Of a stretch of DNA of 6,103 nucleotides, positions 1-4,552 are shown one piece after another; the stretch's first letter is position 1, and every line of letters starts with the position of its first letter. This stretch comes from an uncultured Burkholderiales bacterium. Its GTDB lineage: Bacteria; Pseudomonadota; Gammaproteobacteria; Burkholderiales; Burkholderiaceae_D. The stretch covers positions 33,358 through 39,460 of the forward strand of contig CALMOR010000183.1 of assembly GCA_937872165.1 (NCBI GenBank), in the 5' to 3' direction. Under the pieces are notes generated by a model. The model saw only the letters and a program-made list of their open reading frames with translations, did no database searches and was not told the origin of the DNA. The translations under genes were made by a program, and so were the position numbers.

Positions 1-646
1 GTTCGGCTACGCGGCCCACGCCTTGCCGGCGGCATACCTCGCGATCCTCAACGCGACATCGCCGCTGTTCGGCGCGCTGATCGCGCGCCTGTGGCTCGGC
101 GAAGCGCTCGATGCACGGCGCGTGGTCGGCCTCGTCGCGGGTCTGGTCGGCGTCGCGGCCCTGGTCGGCCTCGGGCCGGTCGCCGTCGATGCGCAGAGCC
201 TCGTCGCGTGCGCGGCCTGCCTCGTCGCCGCGGCGAGCTACGGGGCCGCCGGCAACTACACGCGGCAGCTCGCGCATCCGGTGCCGCCGACGTCGATGGC
301 GACCGGCTCGCAACTGGCCGCCGCCGTCATGCTGCTGCCGCTGCTGCCGCTCGAAGCGCGGCATGCGGCGCCGGGGCCATCGGTCGTCGTCGCCCTGGCG
401 ATCCTCGCGGTGGCCTGCACGGCGATCGCCTATCGGCTGTACTTCCGGTTGATCGACGACATGGGGGCGACGCGCGCGCTGACGGTCACCTTCCTCATCC
501 CGTTGTTCGCCATCGGCTGGGGGTGGCTCGTCCTCGACGAGACGCCGACGCCGAGGATGGCGATCGGCGCGGCGCTGGTGCTGGTGGCGACGGCGGCGAT
601 CGTCGCCGGGCCGAAGCCGGCCGCGGGCGCCGCGACGCTCAGGTGA
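1..646 (+). CDS. DMT-superfamily (EamA) transporter, C-terminal part, cut by the window edge
   Basis: The frame is open from base 2 (F-G-Y-A-A-H-A) into the window edge, so the TTG at 23 is probably internal and the true start lies outside. About 214 residues remain. The visible part is almost entirely hydrophobic segments separated by short charged loops. It contains the end of a first EamA repeat (a segment ending SPLFGALIARLWLGEAL, then an Ala/Val/Gly-rich helix) and a complete second repeat whose end again shows the P-L-F...W-L-V-L-D-E signature. Full-length EamA proteins have about 300 residues and ten helices, so roughly seven are seen here. Members of the family are inner-membrane exporters or exchangers of amino acids and other metabolites; the substrate cannot be read from sequence. 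The gene stops with TGA at 644-646 and converges on slmA with an 8-bp overlap. Family assignment is firm; function is open. Confidence 0.9.
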   Translation, partial: FGYAAHALPAAYLAILNATSPLFGALIARLWLGEALDARRVVGLVAGLVGVAALVGLGPVAVDAQSLVACAACLVAAASYGAAGNYTRQLAHPVPPTSMATGSQLAAAVMLLPLLPLEARHAAPGPSVVVALAILAVACTAIAYRLYFRLIDDMGATRALTVTFLIPLFAIGWGWLVLDETPTPRMAIGAALVLVATAAIVAGPKPAAGAATLR

Positions 647-1292
647 GCAACAGCATCGCCTGCGTCTCCGCGTACTCCTTCGGCAGCTTCCTGAAGCCGC
701 TCTTCGCGAAGCGCGACCAGCGGCCGATCACCGCGGCGACGATCAGGTTCGCGCGTTCGGTCACGTAGCGCTCCGACGCGTCGGCGTCTTCGACGGATCC
801 GGCCTGCGCGGCCGCGACCTTGAGCGCCTGCTTCAGCGACGCTTCGATGCGATCCATCATCTGGTTCATCCGCACCGTGAGTCGCTCGTCCTCGATGACG
901 AGCGCGTCGCCGATCAGCACGCGCGTCATGCCGCGGTTGGTCTCGGCGAAATCGAGCAGCATGAGGATGATGCGACGCGCCTGCTGGAGACCGTCCTCCT
1001 CGCTGCCGACGATCTGGTTGATGAGACCGAACACGGTCTCCTCGATGAACCCGATCAGGCCCTCGAACATCTGCGCCTTGCTCGCGAAGTGGCGATAGAG
1101 CGCGGCCTCGGAGACGTCGAGCTTGCGGGCCAGCGCCGCGGTGGTGATGCGTTCGCCCTTCGGATGTTCGAGCATCGTCGCGAGCGTCTGCAGGATCTGC
1201 AGCTTCCGTTCGCCCGGCCGCGCGACCTTGCGGGGCGGCTTCTTCCGGATCTCGTCGTCTTCGGCGACCGTCGCCTGCGGGTCTTCCATCAT
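639..1292 (-). CDS. slmA: SlmA, nucleoid occlusion factor (TetR family)
   Basis: A 217-residue TetR-fold DNA-binding protein. The helix-turn-helix region lies at residues about 49-80 (ITTAALARKLDVSEAALYRH, then F-A-S-K-x-x-M-F), which closely follows the E. coli SlmA pattern as I remember it. The later segments around 'NRGMTRVLIGDAL' and 'RMNQMMDRIEASLKQ' also match that protein's ligand/dimer domain. SlmA binds specific chromosomal sites and then FtsZ, preventing Z-ring assembly over the nucleoid. The protein carries a charged N-terminal tail of about 27 residues not present in the 198-residue E. coli version. Two adjacent ATG codons (1290-1292 and 1287-1289) are possible starts; AGGA at 1297-1300 sits 4 and 7 nt upstream respectively, so the second is as likely. 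It follows the HAD gene by 30 nt and is probably co-transcribed with it. Confidence 0.92.
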   Translation of the reverse strand: MMEDPQATVAEDDEIRKKPPRKVARPGERKLQILQTLATMLEHPKGERITTAALARKLDVSEAALYRHFASKAQMFEGLIGFIEETVFGLINQIVGSEEDGLQQARRIILMLLDFAETNRGMTRVLIGDALVIEDERLTVRMNQMMDRIEASLKQALKVAAAQAGSVEDADASERYVTERANLIVAAVIGRWSRFAKSGFRKLPKEYAETQAMLLLT

Positions 1293-1322
1293 CGCGTCCT
1301 GGTCACGTTGCAGCGGTGCGGA

Positions 1323-2033
1323 TCATCGCAGGAAGCGCCGTCGCCGGATCAAATGCGTCACGGATTCTACGCGAAGGGCCAGTCCCGAAAGGCAGCGCGG
1401 ATGGGCGTCGGAACGAGCGCTCAGCGCGATGCGATCGTAGCCGCGCACGTAGACGCCGCGCATGCCGATCGCTCGCGCGCTGCGCAGGTTGGCGACGTTG
1501 TCCTCGATCAGGACGGCGCGGCTCGGATGGATGCGCTCGCGGGCGACCATCATGCGCAGCATGCTGCGCGACGGCTTCGGTCGATAGCGGCCGTGGATGC
1601 GCATCTGCTCGATGTGGTAGCGGCGACGGATGACCCGCGCGAGGCCGATGTGCTTCAGCACCTTCGACGTGTAGACCGCCGGCGCGTTGGTGATCAGCAC
1701 CTTGCGGCCGGGCAGCCTGCGGAAGAGATCGGTCAGCCCGCGCTCGGCCCGGATCAGCTCGCCCAGGTGCGGCTCGTCGACGAACGCATGGGTCTCGTGC
1801 AGGAAGCGCTTCGCGTCGATGCTGTAATGGCGCAGCAGGCCGTCGAGCGTGGTCCCGTAGCGATGCCAGTACTCGGTCCGCATGCGGTCCGCCTCGCTCG
1901 CGTCGACCGCGAGGTTGGTCACGAGCCAGTCGCTCATCGAGCGGTTCATCTCGCCGAAGATGCGGTGCGACGCGTTGTGCAGCGTGTTGTCGAGGTCGAA
2001 GAACCAGACGGGTCGCTTCAAGTCGGTCTTCAA
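1323..2033 (-). CDS. HAD-superfamily pyrimidine 5'-nucleotidase
   Basis: A 236-residue HAD phosphohydrolase with all four motifs: motif I WFFDLDNTL with nucleophile D13 and acid/base D15, motif II LITNAP (T115), motif III lysine in RPKPS (K153), and motif IV IEDNVANL (E177, D178). Between motifs I and II is a helical cap as in the yeast Sdt1/pyrimidine 5'-nucleotidase group, which dephosphorylates UMP/CMP and related nucleotides; the exact substrate is inferred. The reading frame has no ATG or GTG before motif I. After an in-frame TAA near 2099 the only usual starts are TTG at 2033 and TTG at 2021, and neither has a strong Shine-Dalgarno sequence. TTG 2033 overlaps the TGA of a 21-codon leader ORF. 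The C-terminus ends in a strongly basic run (RRRRFLR). Its place between argB and slmA is the arrangement I recall in Betaproteobacteria. Confidence 0.88.
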   Translation of the reverse strand: MKTDLKRPVWFFDLDNTLHNASHRIFGEMNRSMSDWLVTNLAVDASEADRMRTEYWHRYGTTLDGLLRHYSIDAKRFLHETHAFVDEPHLGELIRAERGLTDLFRRLPGRKVLITNAPAVYTSKVLKHIGLARVIRRRYHIEQMRIHGRYRPKPSRSMLRMMVARERIHPSRAVLIEDNVANLRSARAIGMRGVYVRGYDRIALSARSDAHPRCLSGLALRVESVTHLIRRRRFLR

Positions 2034-2095
2034 GGGATGGAAGGGTGAAGGGACTCTCGCTTCGAGTGCCAGTGCCGCGAGGCCGGCGAGCGCAT
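2030..2095 (-). CDS. Possible 21-codon leader ORF overlapping the HAD start
   Basis: An ATG at 2093-2095 opens a 21-codon frame (M-R-S-P-A-S-R-H-W-H...S-I-P) ending in TGA at 2030-2032. That stop shares two bases with the TTG start of the HAD gene, forming TTGA. Such overlaps allow a terminating ribosome to restart on the next gene, which could compensate for the missing Shine-Dalgarno sequence of the HAD gene. The frame is short and has no strong ribosome site of its own, so it may be chance. Confidence 0.2.
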   Translation of the reverse strand: MRSPASRHWHSKRESLHPSIP

Positions 2096-2099
2096 CTTA
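2094..2099 (-). promoter_or_regulatory. Possible -10 box for the HAD-slmA pair
   Basis: The minus strand reads TAAGAT, four of six to the -10 consensus, about 60 nt before the TTG start of the HAD gene and just after the tandem palindromes. No -35 is evident. It overlaps the ATG of the 21-codon leader ORF, so both interpretations cannot hold together. Confidence 0.25.
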
Positions 2100-2150
2100 C
2101 CCACGCCCGGTCGCGGGCGACACGCAGACGACGCGCGAGGAGTCGCGTCG

Positions 2151-2191
2151 ATGGCTAGAGAGCCATGCCCGCCGGCGTCGAGCCGCCGGCG
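2151..2191. repeat. Tandem palindromes after argB
   Basis: ATGGCT-AGAG-AGCCAT (2151-2166) is a six-pair hairpin with a four-base loop. Three bases later comes CGCCGGCG-TCGAGC-CGCCGGCG (2170-2191), an eight-pair hairpin whose arms are each self-palindromic. They lie about 80 nt after the argB stop in the minus direction. No T-tract follows. They could end argB transcription or bind protein. Confidence 0.4.
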
Positions 2192-2271
2192 TGGTGGAGG
2201 TCATCGCTCGTCCCGGTCGACGTCCTCGTCCTTCCGATCGACGCGGCGGACCCTGCGAAGAAGCGGCGCGG

Positions 2272-3201
2272 TCAGTGACTGCGGATCATCGTCCCGACGC
2301 CCTTGTCGGTCAGGATCTCGAGCAGCAGGCAGTGCGGCACGCGGCCGTCGATGATGTGGACCGCGTTGACGCCGCTGCGGGCGGCTTCGAGCGCCGACGA
2401 GATCTTCGGCATCATGCCGCCCGAGATCGTCCCGTCGGCGAAGAGGTCGTCGATGGTCCGCGCGGTCAGGCCCGTCAGCAGCTTGCCTTCCTTGTCGAGC
2501 ACGCCGGGCGTGTTGGTCAGCATGACCAGCTTCTCGGCCTTGAGGATCTCGGCGAGCTTGCCGGCGACCAGGTCCGCGTTGATGTTGTAGCTCTCGTTGT
2601 CGGCGCCGAAGCCGATCGGGCTGATGACCGGGATGAACGCGTCGTCCTGCAGGGCCTTGACGACCGCCGGGTTGATCGACTCGATCTCGCCCACGTGGCC
2701 CATGTCGTGGTAGACGCTCGGGTCCTTGATATCGCGCATCTTGATCTTCCGCGCGCGGATCAGTCCGCCGTCGCGGCCGGTCAGTCCGACGGCCTGGCCG
2801 CCCGCGTGGTTGATCAGCCCGACGATGTCCTGCTGCACCTCGCCGGCCAGCACCCACTCGACGACCTCCATCGTGTCCTCGTCGGTGACGCGCATGCCCT
2901 GGATGAAGGTGCCGCTCTTGCCCACCTTCTTCAACGCGTCGTCGATCTGCGGGCCGCCGCCGTGGACCACGACCGGATTCATCCCGACCAGCTTCAGCAT
3001 CACGACGTCGTGCGCGAATGCGGCCTGCAGGCTCTTGTCGACCATCGCGTTGCCGCCGTACTTCACGACGATGGTCTTGCCGTGGAAGCGCCTCAGATAC
3101 GGCAGCGCCTCGGAAAGGATCTCGGCCTTCAGCGATTGCGGCGAAGAGCCGCTGTCGAGCGCGGGGGAAGCGGGTGGTTCGGCAGCGGGCGACGAAGCCA
3201 T
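2272..3201 (-). CDS. argB: Acetylglutamate kinase
   Basis: A 309-residue amino acid kinase catalysing ATP-dependent phosphorylation of N-acetyl-L-glutamate, the second step of arginine biosynthesis in the cytoplasm. Seen in order: KYGGNAM at 47-53 (K47, phosphate-binding lysine), VHGGGPQ at 79-85 (glycine loop), GLTGRDGGL around 139-147, NADLVAG at 208-214 (D210, the counterpart of the E. coli catalytic Asp), GGMMPKI at 261-267 (K265, second transition-state lysine), and a C-terminal GVGTMI. Roughly 40 residues precede the kinase core. In the family, an N-terminal helix of this kind marks hexameric, arginine-inhibited enzymes, so feedback inhibition by arginine is likely but inferred. The ATG at 3199-3201 is supported by AAGGA on the minus strand (3207-3211), 5 nt upstream, and by a TAGAAT box about 27 nt upstream. 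The reading frame is intact. Confidence 0.97.
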   Translation of the reverse strand: MASSPAAEPPASPALDSGSSPQSLKAEILSEALPYLRRFHGKTIVVKYGGNAMVDKSLQAAFAHDVVMLKLVGMNPVVVHGGGPQIDDALKKVGKSGTFIQGMRVTDEDTMEVVEWVLAGEVQQDIVGLINHAGGQAVGLTGRDGGLIRARKIKMRDIKDPSVYHDMGHVGEIESINPAVVKALQDDAFIPVISPIGFGADNESYNINADLVAGKLAEILKAEKLVMLTNTPGVLDKEGKLLTGLTARTIDDLFADGTISGGMMPKISSALEAARSGVNAVHIIDGRVPHCLLLEILTDKGVGTMIRSH

Positions 3202-3206
3202 GCGTG

Positions 3207-3211
3207 TCCTT
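3207..3211 (-). promoter_or_regulatory. argB ribosome binding site
   Basis: Minus-strand AAGGA lies 5 nt before the argB ATG at 3201. It is one of the clearest Shine-Dalgarno sequences in the window and fixes the argB start, even though the argB frame is open for some distance further upstream. Confidence 0.75.
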
Positions 3212-3227
3212 CGAGGGTGGGCGGAAA

Positions 3228-3236
3228 ATTCTAGCA
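3228..3236 (-). promoter_or_regulatory. Candidate extended -10 promoter of argB
   Basis: The minus strand reads TGC-TAGAAT, an extended -10 element, ending 26 nt before the argB ATG. Transcription would begin near 3221 and give a leader of about 20 nt that includes the AAGGA site. I see no good -35 hexamer at 16-18 bp, which is compatible with a TGn-extended promoter. The box lies where third-position G/C preference of the upstream small ORF has already disappeared (codons ACT GCT AGA ATT), supporting a non-coding role. Confidence 0.5.
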
Positions 3237-3271
3237 GTCGAGGCGCGGTCGACCGGTCGTGCCGGCCCTGC

Positions 3272-3463
3272 TCGCTCGTCGTCCTGCTTCTTCTCGAGCG
3301 CGCGCTGCAGCGCCTCGCGTTCGGCGACCCGCAACGCGCCCCGCGACTTGCGATGCGGACCCGCGGCGCGCTTCATCGCCGGCGCGACCAGCGGGTTGCG
3401 CGGCCGGGTCGGCGCGAGCCGGAAGGTCGTCTTCTGGCGAGTGCGGCGCGTCCGGTCGGCCAT
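3272..3463 (-). CDS. Small basic hypothetical protein; natural stop codon not visible
   Basis: The ATG at 3461-3463 lies 6 nt after the stop of the copper-chaperone gene, suggesting an operon. The first 63 codons look coding: nearly all end in G or C and encode a very basic protein with the core RPRNPLVAPAMKRAAGPHRK (21-39 region) followed by a charged helix, residues about 41-63, ending EKKQDDE. I have an impression of similar short RNPLV...HRKS proteins in Betaproteobacteria but cannot confirm it. From codon 64 (CGA, 3272-3274) third positions become mixed and the frame runs on without a stop into argB, out of frame, to about 2201. The end given here is where the coding signal ends, not a stop codon. 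CGA is one C-to-T change from TGA, so a lost stop or sequencing error is possible; a frameshift is the alternative. Function unknown; nucleic-acid binding would be a guess from charge. Confidence 0.5.
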
Positions 3464-3469
3464 CGGCGG

Positions 3470-3976
3470 TCAGGGCCGCTTCATCATCGGCGCCGCGTCG
3501 CGCACGTCGACCGAGACGGCCTGTTCGAGGACGCGCTGGTCGTCGCCCCGGATGCGCAGCAGCAGCGGGACGGCGGCGCCGCTGACGAGCGGCTGTCGCA
3601 GGTCCTGCAGCATCACGTGCAAGCCGCCGGACCTGAACTCGACCGGCGTCGCCGCCGGCAGATCGACGGTGTCGACCGCATGCATCTTCATGACCGTGCC
3701 GTCCACCGCGGTCTCGTGGAGCCGGACCACGGCCGCGACCGGCGAACTCGCGCCGACCAGCGTGGCCGGCGCCGCGCTCGTGACGGTCATGTAGACGACG
3801 GACGCCGTCTGCCCCTTGACCGTCGAGCGCGCCCACGCGCCGGAGACCTCGACCTTCGGGTCGGCGGCGAGCGCGGCGAGCGGCCCGGCGGCCAGCGTGG
3901 CCGACAGGACGCCGGCGCGGACGAGACCGGCCCCGACGAGGGCGCGAGGACTGCGGTGACGACGGGAGAGGAACAT
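3470..3976 (-). CDS. PCuAC-type periplasmic copper chaperone
   Basis: A 168-residue exported protein. The N-terminus has basic residues (MFLSRRHRSPR), then a hydrophobic Ala/Leu stretch ending ALAAD; signal peptidase cleavage near residues 37-38 is likely. The mature domain carries the copper-binding signature H-X10-M-X21-H-X-M exactly: H87, M98, H120 and M122. This family (PCuAC, formerly DUF461) binds Cu(I) in the periplasm and delivers it to the CuA or CuB centres of cytochrome oxidase. No Sco-type partner is seen nearby. The ATG at 3974-3976 has only a distant AGGGA about 13 nt upstream, so the start is slightly uncertain, but it gives a normal signal peptide. The C-terminal MMKRP tail adds two more methionines. 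The small basic ORF follows at a 6-nt gap. Confidence 0.93.
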   Translation of the reverse strand: MFLSRRHRSPRALVGAGLVRAGVLSATLAAGPLAALAADPKVEVSGAWARSTVKGQTASVVYMTVTSAAPATLVGASSPVAAVVRLHETAVDGTVMKMHAVDTVDLPAATPVEFRSGGLHVMLQDLRQPLVSGAAVPLLLRIRGDDQRVLEQAVSVDVRDAAPMMKRP

Positions 3977-4005
3977 CTGCGGCGCGATCCCTGGACAGGG
4001 CGCCG

Positions 4006-4011
4006 ATTATC
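4006..4011 (-). promoter_or_regulatory. Candidate -10 box of the copper-chaperone gene
   Basis: The minus strand reads GATAAT (five of six to TATAAT), ending 29 nt before the ATG of the PCuAC gene. A start site near 3999 would give a short leader. I found no convincing -35 hexamer at 16-18 bp, so activator dependence is possible. Confidence 0.35.
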
Positions 4012-4041
4012 GCGGAGGACTCGATGCCGTTGCGGCGATCG

Positions 4042-4055
4042 ATCGAAACTTCGAT
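4042..4055 (-). promoter_or_regulatory. Perfect palindrome upstream of the copper-chaperone promoter
   Basis: ATCGAA-AC-TTCGAT is a perfect 6-2-6 inverted repeat, about 45-55 bp upstream of the start site inferred for the PCuAC gene. That position suits an activator site. It does not match a copper-responsive operator that I can recall with certainty, so the regulator is unknown. Confidence 0.3.
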
Positions 4056-4093
4056 GGGTGCTCCGTCGCGCGTGTCGCGCGGCGGTCGCCAGA

Positions 4094-4132
4094 GGCGACG
4101 GTGCGGAGCGCGGGGCGCTTCACACCGTCGCC
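4094..4132 (-). terminator. Interrupted hairpin directly after the small membrane gene
   Basis: GGCGACGGTG (4094-4103) pairs with CACCGTCGCC (4123-4132), ten perfect base pairs. Inside, a 3x3 internal loop is followed by AGCGC (4107-4111) pairing with GCGCT (4115-4119) around a three-base loop. The stem begins 3 nt after the TGA at 4136-4138. No T-tract follows on the minus strand, so this is not a classical intrinsic terminator; it could end or protect the transcript. A further GTCGCC at 4085-4090 can pair with 4094-4099 as a competing six-pair hairpin. Confidence 0.45.
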
Positions 4133-4135
4133 GGG

Positions 4136-4396
4136 TCAGCCACGCGTCACCTTGCGGCCGTCGTCGCCGCGGGCCATGTCGAGCGACTCGTTGCGGACGG
4201 CGTCGAAGTAGTCCTTCGAGACGGTCACGACGACCGGTTCGAGACGGACGACCTCGACCGCGGAGGGCTTCGCTGCAACGCGCAGTGGCAGCGCGGCTTC
4301 GCTGACGGCGGCAGCGCTGGCGATCGCGATCGCCGCTCCGCAGCCGACGACGATCGCACCGACGAACGTGACCACATCGCCGAGACTGGTCTTCAT
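4136..4396 (-). CDS. Small single-span membrane or exported protein, function unknown
   Basis: An 86-residue protein with one hydrophobic segment at about residues 9-31 (V-V-T-F-V-G-A-I-V-V-G-C-G, then an Ala/Ile-rich run), followed by a polar tail that contains EVVRLEPVVVTVSKDYFD at about 49-64 and ends in a charged stretch. The segment is either an uncleaved anchor or a signal peptide cut near the Ala-rich end, leaving a small periplasmic tail. The ATG at 4394-4396 is chosen because AAGGGAG (4403-4409) lies 6 nt upstream; an in-frame GTG at 4423 would put that ribosome site inside the gene. Short exported proteins with a 'LEPVVVT' type motif occur, to my recollection, in Beta- and Gammaproteobacteria without assigned function. 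It is separated from the copper-chaperone gene by a hairpin and promoter-like sequences, so co-regulation is not evident. Confidence 0.75.
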   Translation of the reverse strand: MKTSLGDVVTFVGAIVVGCGAAIAIASAAAVSEAALPLRVAAKPSAVEVVRLEPVVVTVSKDYFDAVRNESLDMARGDDGRKVTRG

Positions 4397-4402
4397 CTTC
4401 TT

Positions 4403-4409
4403 CTCCCTT
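4403..4409 (-). promoter_or_regulatory. Ribosome binding site of the small membrane protein
   Basis: Minus-strand AAGGGAG with 6 nt to the ATG at 4396. It decides the start in favour of this ATG over the in-frame GTG at 4423. Confidence 0.75.
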
Positions 4410-4502
4410 CGGTTGGCGGGCACACCGTGTGTCCGATGCAGCGAAGGTTAGGCGGCCCGCATCGACCTGGCTTCATCAAGGCGACGGACTTCGCCCTCGT
4501 GC

Positions 4503-4552
4503 GACGAGCGGTCGCCGGCGCCGATGGACGTCGACGGACGCGTCCGCTCGTC
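4503..4552 (-). repeat. Inverted repeat at the end of the MBL-fold gene
   Basis: GACGAGCGG (4503-4511) and CCGCTCGTC (4544-4552) form a nine-pair stem around a 32-base loop that itself holds the palindrome GGACGCGTCC (4536-4545, overlapping the right arm). The right arm overlaps the stop codon of the MBL-fold gene at 4551-4553. There is no T-tract on the minus strand. It may help to end or stabilise that transcript. The rest of the gap 4397-4550 shows a short CACA-CCG-TGTG palindrome at 4421-4430 and nothing else I recognise. Confidence 0.3.

Larger units (their letters stand above)
2034..2271. other. argB-HAD intergenic region
   Basis: A 238-bp gap inside an otherwise tight minus-strand block. 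It holds two tandem palindromes (2151-2166 and 2170-2191), a possible -10 box, and a 21-codon leader ORF ending at the HAD start. The stretch 2192-2271 next to argB shows no convincing signal on either strand. The gap suggests the HAD-slmA pair may have its own promoter rather than depending only on argB transcription. Confidence 0.6.

Noticed and set aside
877..890. GTGAGT-like near-palindrome resembling a SlmA binding site inside slmA
   Set aside because: The right half (CGCTCGTC) departs from the GTGAGTACTCAC consensus at several bases, and the sequence encodes ordinary SlmA residues.
1089..2048. A 319-codon + strand frame opposite slmA and the HAD gene
   Set aside because: It lies opposite two genes with complete motifs and shows no motif of its own.
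1882..3234. A 450-codon open frame on the + strand opposite argB
   Set aside because: Composition (Arg/Asp/Val/His repeats) is that of a shadow of argB, which is the certain gene here.
2201..3274. Continuation of the small basic ORF as a 420-residue protein over argB
   Set aside because: The extension is out of frame with an intact, motif-complete argB, lacks third-position G/C preference just after codon 63, and is dominated by Arg/Gly/Pro as expected for an off-frame reading of high-GC DNA.
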